DNA of 64,000 nt from the NCBI GenBank assembly GCA_013054445.1, contig JAAMPI010000079.1, positions 1 to 64,000 of the forward strand, in the 5' to 3' direction. The notes under the pieces were generated by a model, which saw only the letters and a program-made list of their open reading frames with translations, did no database searches and was not told the DNA's origin. This stretch comes from Cudoniella acicularis. Taxonomy: Eukaryota > Ascomycota > Leotiomycetes > Helotiales > Helotiaceae. The position numbers and the translations under genes were made by a program. Positions 51,144 to 61,900 of the stretch are shown piece by piece. Positions within the stretch are counted from its first letter, which is position 1. Each line of letters opens with the position of its first letter.

Positions 51144-52091
51144 ACTGTATTTAAGGCCTCGGGTCTTTCAATTTGACCGACAAACAATGCGTGTTTATCG
51201 CTGCAAATCAAGATGGATCAAAGAATGAATGAAATATGGATCGGGGAGTACTTTTTGGACGAAGAAAATGATGAAGGTGGCTTTGCGAAAAGGAGGGCCA
51301 CTAGTGCCCCTGCCTGTTGTGGAACGCCCGAGACCAGCACAACCAGTTATTCTTTCCTCAAGGGCAGAAATGCGCTCATCGATATTGAAAATATCTACCA
51401 TGCAGCAGGTCTTCCCGATGGGCACGTGCCGATATAAAATTTGAGTACTCGATGCAGTATTTTCTGAGTGTCGGGCTCGCAGGGTTCCTATTCTGGCCAA
51501 ACTTATAATATATCACAGTAGTAAAATAACTCAGCTTCGTTAACTAGAAATTATATACCGGATATTTGTTTAAAGGGAGAGCTCTATAGATGACAAGGTC
51601 CAAATCACTATCATATTGTGGGTATATTCCCTTCTTTTAAACAACTCATTCGGATTTTCGTTTGTCCCCGGCACTCAGAAAATACCGGACCGTGTAGCAC
51701 AAGTTCAAACAATACTGTGTTTGCAAATTTCTTCAACGTCATGACGTTGTAGACTCATGAGCTTTCCTTGGCACCAACCCGTAATCAAATCATCTATACA
51801 GGTAATTTTCCGTCTACATTCCGTCGTGCGACCCTCTGACGCTCAGATACACACCGCTTTAGGGGGTTTCACGTGATTACCCCTTTCCACTCGCGTAATC
51901 TTGATCATCTCATTGCAGTATTGACATCTGGTACATTGAGGTACGGTTGTAATTCAAAACTCCATTTATCTCTAAGCCCCACTACATCGGAAATGAATCC
52001 AGTGCCATCACCATCCGTCAAACTCAAAAGCTCAATGACTGCCTGTACCGTTGCTCAAAGCACTATTCCCGTTAAGTTGGCCTTTAACATG
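51144..52091. other. intergenic
   Basis: 0.95 kb. A minus-strand frame at 51195-51500 has a protein-like middle (VDIFNIDERISALEERITG) but no recognisable family. Otherwise this is the NRPS-like gene promoter and 3' flank of the cyclase gene. Confidence 0.45.
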
Positions 52092-53656
52092 TCAGTTGAC
52101 ACTGGCGGATCCATTGATGCGCCCGTTGACTTTGCTGCTTGTATCTTGGATGCCGTCAACACCATTTTCGATGTGCCCGCTGGCATAATTTTGCAGACCA
52201 GCCTTTTTTGCAGCATTCTCCACGACCCTTCCCTCTTCCATCTTTGGGTTCTCAGTATAGCCAGTGTCGCTAGCATCGACATAGGCTTCCAGACCTTCCC
52301 CATTTCGTGGATAATCTTTCATAAGCTCCTTGTGTCTTCTCAAAGCGGAGTTCATTTCCTCGGCAGACACGTCGTTCAGAAATGTACAAGATTCGAGTGG
52401 ACTTGGCACAGCTGATCGAAGAGGTCCATCACGGGTTCTGAGAAGTGCAGCGGTCGCTTTCTCAAGCAGTGCCTCACCGAATTGATGGTAGTCCATCGAG
52501 AGGCCGGCACGCGAAAACAGGTTCAACAGTCATCGATGCTCCTCGTCGCTGATGATCTTTCGGTTGTTTGCAAGGGTAGCAGAATATGCCATGTCGATGG
52601 AAATGGCGTGCCCATGACGGAGAGGAGTTTCGGGTACCAATTCGTGAAGTGGCGACCAGGTATGACCGTAAGCAATCACTCGATCTAGACCGATTTCGTG
52701 AAAATTTGGTGTCTCCAACTTCAACATCTCGTGTATACCTTCCCGGTTGATTTTGTCTGCTGCGTCGATCAACTCTTGAGATGAGTCCTTAGCTCTGCCG
52801 GAGCTCAGATCAATGAGCTGTTCACAATATTTGTCGAGAAGATTGAAAGTATTCAAGTGCGAGCAAGTAGATATCTTAATCAACTCTGCGAAGCCATTTC
52901 GAATCTGGGCCGTGGGGAGAGTTTGAAGAAAGGCGAAATCAAGGAAGGTATGAATTGGGGTATGATATGCACCCAAGCGATTCTTGTAGCTGCCGTAATT
53001 TACAGCAACCTTGATTGACACAGAGGCATCAATCAAACCGATAGTGGTGGTTGGGATTCGAATGAAATTGGTATTGCGCCTGTAAGCCGCACATGCAAAA
53101 CTGTGCACAAAAAGTTAGCTTTGAGTTGAGAAACGTTCACCGGCCATAGGAAATTTATGGGAGAGTGCCTTGATATGATCTCTGGCTTCAAAAGCAAATA
53201 TTTTACTCGGCAACATCAGTGACTAAACTACCTCTAACAACAAGGACGGGTTCCTGAACAGAAGTTAGCCAAAGCAATAGCCTCTGCGGCTGTAGAGGTC
53301 AGAGTACAAACTTTGCGATAGATCCCAAATTCGTTCATGGAATCCACAATGCTCAACAGAGCGGGTATCGTCTTGGCCTTCTCTCCGACCTTGGTCTTGT
53401 GTATCTTTAACTCAAGTTTGTAATGCTAGAAGTATCTTTCCATCTGCTTGCCATAGACATTGTAAATGTTCAAATCGGTTACAGCCAGGCACCTCTTCCA
53501 TTTTTTATAGCAATCTGCCAAATTTGGATTCTCCACATTAAAGACACCATCAATGAAGGTAAAATCATATTCGATTCTCTCATAGTCTTCAACATGGAAG
53601 CCCATATGACAGGAAGACGTCTTGATCTCGGAAACAGTTGCCTTGAGGTCAGACAT
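52092..53656 (-). pseudogene. sugar-phosphate cyclase, demethyl-4-deoxygadusol synthase type, inactivated
   Basis: Three exons (complement of 52092-53100, 53207-53253 and 53312-53656) give 467 codons including the stop, a family-length frame with two premature stops: TAG at 53426-53428 (codon 77, after MERYF) and TGA at 52530-52532 (codon 321, after SDEEHR). The family is a 3-dehydroquinate-synthase-like cyclase: FHVEDYERIEYDFTFIDG, YRRNTNFIRIPTTTIGLIDA, KLETPNFHEIGLDRVIAYGH (metal-binding His) and PLRHGHAISIDMAYS. Its neighbours identify it as the mycosporine enzyme acting on sedoheptulose 7-phosphate rather than the 2-epi-5-epi-valiolone type. The NAD-binding glycine-rich segment reads VVRGSLVTDVAD, where the family has Gly at three of those positions. 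All three changes fit G-to-A. Confidence 0.85.
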
Positions 53657-53733
53657 TTCGTCGTATTTTTGACTTGGAAATGAGGATTTGCTTGTGTTTG
53701 ATTCAACGGGGAGAATCTACAATAAATACTCCC

Positions 53734-54830
53734 CTAAAAATGAGGACTCAAGCTATTCTTGACTTCACCAACCATCTTAGGATATGTGAAATAAATTGCA
53801 TCATATTCGTCCCGCTCTCCTGGAGGCCAATTAGGAAGAGACCGGAGCCTTCTCCGTAGAAAGGTAGCGCGGCCAACAACGCCAACACACAGGGCAACAT
53901 TCTCGAGGTACCAAGAGGTATCCACAAGCTCGATATTAATGTTACAATTTTTGATGATTTAGTCGGGACGAAAAGAAGTTTGAGAAAGTGGAGATATCAA
54001 ATTTGCAGCAGGAAGTATTTGCCGCAGATGTCGTACGTAAGTATGACTCGAACACGACATGGGAAATGCAAATTCCATAGCGGGAAGAGTAGCTGAGCAA
54101 GAAAATGCACCAGAAGTAGTGGATGTAAAGTACTGGTGAGAGGTAGTCTAGCCAGTCCCGCGTCCTGGTCCCTTGGAAAACCCCGCGACCCTCTAGTGCC
54201 AGATCTCGGGTACCTAGATCTTGCTTTGAGTACACTTGAATCTGGTGATAGCTTTCTTCTGCTCATTCAAAAAGTGGATATTCCGTCGGAAGCCATTAGT
54301 GCTTTTGTGGAACACCTGCTGAAGGTTTGGCTAGGGACAGCGACATGGACGAAAATGTCGGGGCCAGATCGGTGTGATTCGGGCACTTGCTCGAGCCTAC
54401 AATTCCACAGCACCCAGATGAAGCCAGTAACCGTGCTTTGAAAAGGTCATCAAGGGAGAGAAAGTCATAACCTCAGTAGTGTTGCGAGGTGCGAGGTAGT
54501 TGTAGTCCAAGAGCTTGCCAAGGGGCACGACTCTAGCGTGTCAATGCCCACTTCGCATGCCTCCAGGGCTTCAATCGCCAACGAATCATTCAATTATCTT
54601 TGTCAAATATTGTTGTCCGGCTCGTCGCAGTGACCTGCTGTACCATATCCAAGCATGGATCGAAGGCTGGTATTCGAGAGCAATTGCCATTCTACGTTCC
54701 CGAGGTGACTGGTCCCAGGTCAATTACGCGCACATTATCTGCGCAATCTGAACGCCGTGGAAATCGAGGCCTCCGATGGAAGCCGGGTAGAGAGCATGTT
54801 ACTTCCGCTGTAGTGCCAACTTAGATCGCA
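53734..54830 (-). pseudogene. possible remnants of an unidentified gene
   Basis: Between the divergent cyclase and methyltransferase genes the minus strand shows scattered protein-like pieces. These are HARVVPLGKLLDYNYLAP then NTTEVMTF (about 54440-54540, preceded in frame by a TGA at 54541-54543), KHGYWLHLGAVEL (about 54400) and LRSLPNWPPGERDEYDAIYF (about 53800-53860). Stops and shifts separate them. I recognise no family, and the pieces may not belong to one gene. The region also has to contain the two promoters. Confidence 0.25.
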
Positions 54831-54929
54831 GGTAGACTAATCGAAAGAAGCGGCGTTTGGTAATACTCGGTCAAGGTGAGTGTTTTCGAATTGGTTGTTC
54901 CTCAAAGTCACAAAGATCTGTAGTTGGAA

Positions 54930-55684
54930 ATGCCTGAATTCGACGAAGGCAAGGCATGTGTTGGGCAAGAAGAGGGAGTCTTCGTGAGTATGTTCTGAGT
55001 CCTGTGTCAGGTTCTGCCACTAAATACCTGCAGTTTGATGATGGTCGTGAAGGAGACTCTGTCGATTTTGTCACAAAGCATCCTAAACGAGACGAAATTA
55101 GAGGATCTCCAACCAAGGTCCTCTGAACAATTGACGAATATGGTCGGACGAAAAAATACCTCATGAATGTCGGCGAGGAAAAGGGCAAGATTGTGACGGA
55201 CCTCATTCTGGAACACAAGCCGCAGACGCTGGTCGAGTTGGGCTACTGCGGATATTCAACCATACTATTTAGTGCCGCAGTCCGAAACGCTGGTGGGAAA
55301 CAATACCTCTCGTTGGAGCGCAACCTGAAATTTGCGAAAGTCATCGAGATCCTGGTAGAATTTGCTGGCCTAGATGATATAGTGAAAGTCATCGTCAGAC
55401 CAAGCAACGAAGGCATTAAAAAGCTTCACCACGAGAGACTGAGAACTATTGACGTGATGTTCTTGGACCACTACAAGCCTGCATACACAACAGACCTGAA
55501 GCTCTGCGAGCATTTAAGGTTGATCAAGAAGGGAACTGTTCTTGCGGCAGACAATGTGATCAACCCGGGAAATCCACCATACTTGGAATATGTCAGGAGC
55601 CCAGTTGGAGAAGATCATGTTCAGGCATATATTGTACGGCAAATTTTAGAGTTTTCTCTCAGATGTCACCTAGCCCTTTACTAA
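54930..55684 (+). pseudogene. class I O-methyltransferase (COMT-like), inactivated
   Basis: Exons 54930-54983 and 55034-55684 (50-nt intron with a CACTAAAT branch-like site) give MPEFDEGKACVGQEEGVF then FDDGREGDSVDFVTKHP in one frame to 55684. A TGA at 55124-55126 interrupts it just before TIDEYGRTKKYLMNVGEEKG. Downstream, the SAM-binding motif (TLVELGYCGYSTILF, with one Gly where relatives have two), metal-binding Asp in MFLDHYKP and Asp-Asn in LAADNVINPG are present. The C-terminus departs after YLEYVRSPVGEDH and looks truncated. In mycosporine pathways this enzyme methylates the cyclase product to 4-deoxygadusol. A start at 55163 would bypass the stop but lose the N-terminal helices. Confidence 0.8.
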
Positions 55685-56343
55685 GATGTTCTACTATGTA
55701 GGTGAGGCGTGAATCAAGACAAAAAGGCGTTGCCATTCCTCAGCACTTCAGGGCAACATAGCGAGAAGGATAGGTTCTTTGAACTTTTCTTGCAGCCTAA
55801 AAGGCTTATCCGTTGCGCTGCCATCAGCATTGCAGTTCATGATCAATTGTACGCGCAAAATCGTAGCAAATCAGAAGGCTCAAACCCAGATCTTGGCTCT
55901 CTGGTTTGCTGGATTTCCTCGCTTGGAAGTGCACGGTCCAGTGCAATGCTGGTGGCAGCGCAACGGATAGAGGCCAAGATAAAAGGCCTTTCTATAATAG
56001 CCTGTCTCCAGCTTCTCGCGGCGAAGGCTTTAATGTGCAAAATGTAAATATGTTAAGCGTGATAATAATTCCTAAAGTCTTATAAAAGGTAATAATAATA
56101 CTATTCTGAGCTAGAAAATCCCTCTAGGGTTGGACTTCATTTTCTACCTCTGGAATCCCCAAGGGGACTAAAGACTTCTGCAGCTATTCTTGGACTTGTA
56201 GCTAAGCCGAGAATTAACCGCTTTGAGGGGCAACTCTACCGTTAGCCAATGAAAGCCACCGCTTCTTGAAAGTCAGCCCCACTTATCTAGTGTATTTAAT
56301 ATAGTTAAATAAGCAATTTTGGGCTACAAACTATTAGTTTAGA
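55685..56343. other. intergenic
   Basis: 0.66 kb between methyltransferase and tRNA copy. A plus-strand frame at 55709-56047 has no recognisable domain. The rest is AT-rich. Confidence 0.5.
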
Positions 56344-56447
56344 GCCCGCTTGGCTTAGGGGTAGAGCGTCGCACTCGTACCGTGTGGTTTTTCAAACGGA
56401 TCAAGAGCATAATGCGAAGGTCCGCGGTTCAATTCCGCGAGGTTAGC
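56344..56447 (+). tRNA. tRNA-Thr(CGU) with intron, acceptor stem broken (probable pseudo-tRNA)
   Basis: The D-arm (GCTT-AGGGGTAGA-GC), anticodon stem TCGCA/TGCGA with loop CTCGTAA (anticodon CGT at 56376-56378), variable loop AGGTC and T-arm CGCGG-TTCAATT-CCGCG are all well formed. A 32-nt intron (56380-56411) sits at the canonical position one base after the anticodon. The 5' acceptor strand GCCCGCT needs AGCGGGC opposite, but the sequence after the T-arm is AGGTTAG; only two pairs form. AGCGCGC appears five bases further on, as if a short insertion displaced it. It is therefore probably not functional. Confidence 0.75.
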
Positions 56448-56957
56448 GCGCATATCACTCTCTTTAATCTTCACTATAACTAACATAATTAGTGGGCATA
56501 TTACGCATCAAACTTTTTTTTTATTTTTTAAATAACTTTTGCAGTGGGCTTGTGATACCCGTACTCGTTTACCCTAGTCTCCGTTGTTATTCCGCCACAA
56601 AAACATTATTTATTAATTTTATTTCTGCTGATAAATTTTTCTATGTGGTTACATCTGTGATTTCCCTTTGATTCTAGGTTCTCACACAGAAAGAATCATG
56701 ATCAAGAGCATCCTAGTCAGGTACGTTGTAGCAAATAGCCGTTCGGCCGCGAAAATAATTGGCGCATGTGATGATGACGTGTAATCTGCAAGCTGCAGAA
56801 GCAGTCCAACCAAAAAAAAAGTTATGGTGTTTTCAGAGAAGGATGAAACACTTTTGAACAATAATTTTCCATTGGGCATTGTCTATTCTCCCTTAAGCAA
56901 CAGCAATGCTTGAGAAAATGAAACTTTAAACCCTGTCGCTCAATTGGCATTTCAATC
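56448..56957. promoter_or_regulatory. upstream region of the ATP-grasp gene
   Basis: A T-run at about 56512-56529 could serve as a Pol III terminator for the tRNA copy. The rest is the ATP-grasp promoter and leader. No gene seen. Confidence 0.45.
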
Positions 56958-58544
56958 ATGCCTCTTACCATCACCTCCCCAACCTACTTTCACGTCCTTC
57001 AAAACCTCTCCTTGATACTTCTAGCTGTCTTTTTCGCTCCATTCTGCACTGGGTTCGCTATCTCGAGTACCCTGATATCGCCTTTCACCAAAACTTCAAA
57101 ACATATCAAGCACCACCGACAATGGCGGCAGAAATCTTCTTCAACCTTCAAGCCTCGAACTGTGCTGGTCACAGGCGTAGGAATGAGCAAAGGCCTCGCC
57201 CTTGCGCGAGCATTCCACCGCGCTGGCCACAATGTTATCGGCGCTGACTTTGAGCCTTACCTTATACCCGTTTCTGGTCACTTCTCTCTCTCCATTTCGA
57301 AATTTTATCGACTCTCCAAGCCCACAGGCTCAGTAGGCACGGCGACCTACATTCGGGATCTTCTTTCGATTATATCCGAAGAAAAGGTCGAACTCTGGGT
57401 CAGCTGTTCTGGAGTGGCATCCGCCCTTGAAGATGGCGAGGCCGCAGAGGTTGTTCTTAAAGAAAGCAAATGTGTGCCCATCCAATTTGGGGTGACCCTC
57501 ACGGAGACTCTCCATGAAAAGGACTCCTTCATATCCAACACGCGCAAACTCGGTCTGAACGTTCCAATTACACACCTCGTAACCTCTGAAACCGAAGCTC
57601 TGCACTCCCTCTACCCAACTTCTCCGCGTCTTGAGAAACCCCTTTCTCCAAGGGAGAGACACAAATACATCATGAAGCCTGTGGAAATGGACGACAGTAC
57701 GCGAGCAGACATGACTCTCCTACCTCTGCCAACCCTCAAAGAAACAGAATTGCACATTCGACGTCTAAATCCCACTCCATTCCGCCCCTTTGTTCTACAG
57801 CAATTCATCTCTGGTCCAGAATACTGCACACACTCGCTCATCCTCAGAGGGAAAGTAAAATGTTTCGTCGCGTGCCCTTCCTCCGACTTCCTGATGCGTT
57901 GTGTCGCACTTCCCACCACCTCAGCGCTTTCCCTTTCTATGCAGCGATACACCTCTATATATGCCGAAAAGACAGGAAAAAACATGACAGGACATTTTTC
58001 TCTGGACTTTTTGGTCCCGGAACACATAGCGAGGAGAGCGAAGAACATGTTTGGAGTCTCTGAGGATGAGGTGAGAGACATCATGAAGTATTTGTATCCT
58101 ATTGAATGCAATCCTCGGGCGCATACAGCCGTAGTACTGTTCTCCGATGAATCGGAAGATTTAGCTAGTAGCTACCTTTCGATCCTCCCCTCACACGAGC
58201 CTGCTGGCATCACAAATGGCCACCGCGACACTACGCATATTGTTGTTCCGAAACCTTCAGTGCCTGGTTATTATTGGATCTCCCATGATATTGTGGCGCT
58301 ATTCTTCTTACCAATGTTGGCTTTAGTGAGAGGTGAGATTGATATAGGCAAATTGCTAGGGAAGTGGGTGGAGTTCTTGGGCCATGTATTGTTCTGGAGA
58401 GAAGGAACTTGGGAAATATGGGATCCGTGGCCTTGGTGGTGGAGTTGTGTGGGGTACTGGCCCGCAATGTTTGCAGTGAGACTTTGGGAGAGGAGATGGT
58501 GGAGTAGATGTAATGTGAGCACTGGGAAATTGTTCGGCTGCTAA
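56958..58544 (+). CDS. ATP-grasp ligase of the fungal mycosporine type
   Basis: A single uninterrupted exon of 528 residues. The N-terminus is a membrane segment (LSLILLAVFFAPFCTGFAI), followed by a basic stretch and the fold start TVLVTGVGMSKGLALARAFH. ATP-grasp elements follow: KYIMKPVEMDD (nucleotide-binding Lys), FVLQQFISGPEYCTHS, and the metal/ATP site YPIECNPRAHTAVV. The C-terminal hydrophobic and Trp-rich part (IWDPWPWWW and on) is typical of the fungal branch and may sit at a membrane. In mycosporine biosynthesis this enzyme joins an amino acid to 4-deoxygadusol. It is the only gene of the local set without a stop or shift, so it may still be expressed or may have decayed last. Confidence 0.88.
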   Translation: MPLTITSPTYFHVLQNLSLILLAVFFAPFCTGFAISSTLISPFTKTSKHIKHHRQWRQKSSSTFKPRTVLVTGVGMSKGLALARAFHRAGHNVIGADFEPYLIPVSGHFSLSISKFYRLSKPTGSVGTATYIRDLLSIISEEKVELWVSCSGVASALEDGEAAEVVLKESKCVPIQFGVTLTETLHEKDSFISNTRKLGLNVPITHLVTSETEALHSLYPTSPRLEKPLSPRERHKYIMKPVEMDDSTRADMTLLPLPTLKETELHIRRLNPTPFRPFVLQQFISGPEYCTHSLILRGKVKCFVACPSSDFLMRCVALPTTSALSLSMQRYTSIYAEKTGKNMTGHFSLDFLVPEHIARRAKNMFGVSEDEVRDIMKYLYPIECNPRAHTAVVLFSDESEDLASSYLSILPSHEPAGITNGHRDTTHIVVPKPSVPGYYWISHDIVALFFLPMLALVRGEIDIGKLLGKWVEFLGHVLFWREGTWEIWDPWPWWWSCVGYWPAMFAVRLWERRWWSRCNVSTGKLFGC

Positions 58545-58960
58545 CGAGTATATTGGGGGGAGGAGGAAGGGGAAGGGAGCTGCTTGTTGTCTTGAATCGA
58601 GGTGAAGGGGAGGTGTATTCCAATGCCATTATACATGGTCTGACTGCCCAGTATTTTTTTCCTGCATTGCATAGAAAGGCAGTTCTGGAGCATTTATTCA
58701 TCATTGATTGAGCAGCGAAGTATACCATATCGACTGCGTAGAAGTAACTTTTGTGATGTGATTGCATTCGTGAATATCGTTACAACTAAGTTCAAAGCAT
58801 CGCAAACACTATTATACAGCTTCGATATCTCAACGCCTGTTTGACTGCCTTCTAAAACCCCACCCACCATACAAGGGTGCATAAGTCCAAAGATATCGCT
58901 AATTAGATTGCATTCATTAAATCATCCTCGTTCCCACTCTCTCCCATAAATTTACGCTTT
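58545..58960. other. convergent intergenic spacer
   Basis: 416 nt between convergent gene ends, with a G/A-rich stretch at about 58554-58580; nothing else seen. Confidence 0.6.
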
Positions 58961-61900
58961 TTACTCGCCAGGACTTGAGCTCTTCTGATTTTGCTGCAGG
59001 TATGCACTTGGAACTTTGGGCACTCTTGGGCTCTTTGGTGGTTGACTCAAGCCCCTTCTATCCACTCTCAAGTTCTCTCTCAGTCGTTCATTGTCCTTTG
59101 TTCTTCCCCCAGTTAATCTTCGCATACTAGAGCGTGTACCCTGTGCTATGGGTTTGATCATGTTTTCGAGGAAAAAAGACCCTTCTCCAGATATTGGAGC
59201 ACGCTCGTCATCTCCATCTGAGAATACCTCTTCTGTGTTATCTTCATCGGAAAGATAAGTTGTGATGTTGCTTTGGAAGCTTGCTGGCGCCGATGGCGAG
59301 GTAACAGAACGGGAATGCATGCTAGGCCGAGATGAAACGACGTTAAAAGCTCCGGGATTCATGGCGTTCGAGGTGGCATCCCGGCTTCCTGGAGCTGGAC
59401 GCATGTCGGCAAAGCCATTTTGAAAGGACGCGCTACTTGATGTCCGAGCTAAGGATTGGTGCAGTATGGGAAGAGTCTGCTCGTCGTAGAGTTGCGCACC
59501 AGATTCGAAACCGTCTGCCGAAAATCCAACTTCAGTGATGGTGCGAGACGAACGGCCGTCGCTTCCGGGGCTGGCGAGACTGTCTTCAAAAAAGTCGTCT
59601 AAACTATCCAGCTTCATTACCAAATCACCAATGTTCCCATCGCCGCGGGCTTCGTCTGACATCATGGTCTCAGTTCTCTCTGTGCCTGGAAAATACCCGT
59701 ACTGGAAATCATCAATATGGAATTCAACCTCTGGAGTAGGCGCCGGTTCTTCGCTCATATTCTCTGTACTCTGGCACATATAAAATGCAGCGTGCACATT
59801 AGCTCGCGTCGTTTCCGCATGTTTCGCGGGCACCGGAATCGACCATCCAGATTCTTCGGGGATACCAAATAGACTCTGTGTTCGTTCATACTCTTTTCGG
59901 ATAGCTTTCGATGAGCCTTTGGTCATGCTCATACGCAGGTGATGCTTGTCCATAGATGTTCCTGCCATGGTCATGATTTGATCTAGGACTTCCAGGGCTT
60001 GCATACAAAATTCTGTCTGCAGCAATCTCAGGAGAGGCGAGATGAGATCTGGACCGTGCGATGCAATTTCTGGTTTTCGCATGTCGATATCCGGAATAAC
60101 AGTGCAGAGTATGCGCATGGTTTTTACTCTGAACCATGGCGTGCTATTTGTCAACAAACCCATGAGGAAAGTCAAACTGCCAAAGTCCCATTGCGGGAAG
60201 AACGATTCGCGCAAAGCTGACACAAGTTGTGCTAGAAAGTCTTTACTAGAGCGATATCGAGACGCAGCAAAACCACTCAGTGCCCGGGCAATAGTTGCAC
60301 ATCCTTGAGCGTCCGCGACTTCAGCAAGAATACCAGCGCTTGCAATGCATTGGGGATCTATCGTTTCCTGGTCCATTGCGTGAAGAAATCGGGGGAAATT
60401 CGCCAACGAAGCGAATAGCAAACGGCTGTCGTCCCCAATAAGCTCATCGTTTGGAAGTTGGATGAGCTCGTCAAGTATTTTCAGTGTCAGGTCAAAGCAG
60501 ACGGAAGAACGAAGTCCTTTGTAAACCAAAGGTTGAAGTCCCTCAAATCCACCCTCCCATTTTGGTGGCCGACCATCCATGAGTAAGGTACGGACAGCGG
60601 GATCTCCCAAGTCAAGTTTGGCCAACAATTCCTCTAGCATACCTAGACCTCCAAAAATTCTCGCTCATTAATCGTATCCAGGCAAGCGCAAGTAGTCCAG
60701 AAAAGTTGTGGGAAGTTTAACAACTGCGAATGTTCAAGCTTGCAGATGAGGGTTTTGAGTGTAGTCAATATCTCCATGGAGAATGTCTGAACATCGGTAT
60801 CGTCGTCGGCAATTGTGTTCGACAAACGAGCTAACATATCTGCTAACATGGGCTGATCTAAGGACGTTAAGATGCAACGGAATATTTGAAACGAACGGCA
60901 GGCAAGATGACGAACAGGACACGAAGTTGCCCAAGTTAAGGAAAGTTTTCCCCATTGTTCTTGAATGCCTGGATATGTGACCTCAAAATTCTTCACCACT
61001 TCTGTTGTTAGAATCTCCATCCCAGTTGGAACTTTGTTGTCTTGGTCGTCAACTTTGCCATTGTTGTCTTCATATGCCCAAATGACTTTTGCGTTGTGCC
61101 GACGAATGGACTCAATGAAATCTTCGATTGAGCTTTTCGAGGGTACGGTATTCTGGTCGTCGATTCTGGATATAACCAATTCGTGCATAAGATGAATTAG
61201 CATCTCTCGAGCTTGCTCTTGAACAAGTGGGATATAGTGATCCCAAAGCACCGTAACAACCTGTAGAAGCAATGGTACATTTTCATCAACAAGTTGCACA
61301 GGCGATACCATCAAATCAACCAGAAGGATCAGCGACAATTGACCCAGAGAAAATCCAGCTTGTTTGGTCCCAACCGGCAAGGCTTCCGAAAGTTCTGCGA
61401 CATATGGTAGTAGTTTGATAGCATCAGCTGGTGGCGGTACGAGCTCCCGTTTCTCATTTGGAATCATTGCTTTCGGCGTGATTTGCATAAGGAGAAACTC
61501 AACGACCTTGACTCCTGCAGGAGTGCTTGACAAGAAAACCACTATCTGTTTTGCGAACTCGACGAAGTTCTGCTCACGTCTATCCAGGCATAGGGACATG
61601 ATAAAGTCTAAGACGAGCTGAACGTTTCCAGCATGAGGACCAGTCGCAAGTGCTTGCCACAATGCTTGAACTTCATTGTGCAAAGTGCTGCTAGACTTGA
61701 TTGTTATTTCGAACAAATTTGCTAGCAAGACATAAGATTGTGCTGTCGGTCCTCCATTCGGATCCAGTTGCAATTCGATAATCTGAATCCAAGGAAGTAT
61801 GACAGCTACCATATTACGCTGTGCACTGGCCTGGAGGTCTTTAAAGTAGGCTGTAAATTCGGAGAATATGAGGAAGGCTAATTCGGAATGTTGCTTGGAA

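Noticed and set aside
52092..53656. Ordinary 3-dehydroquinate synthase of the shikimate pathway
   Set aside because: In fungi that activity is part of the AROM fusion protein. The sequence blocks and the methyltransferase and ATP-grasp neighbours fit the sedoheptulose-phosphate cyclases.
47511..55684. Stop-codon readthrough or a variant genetic code to explain TGA/TAG in the cluster genes
   Set aside because: Both TGA and TAG are affected, genes elsewhere in the window end normally with these codons, and the cyclase also lost key glycines. Decay is simpler.
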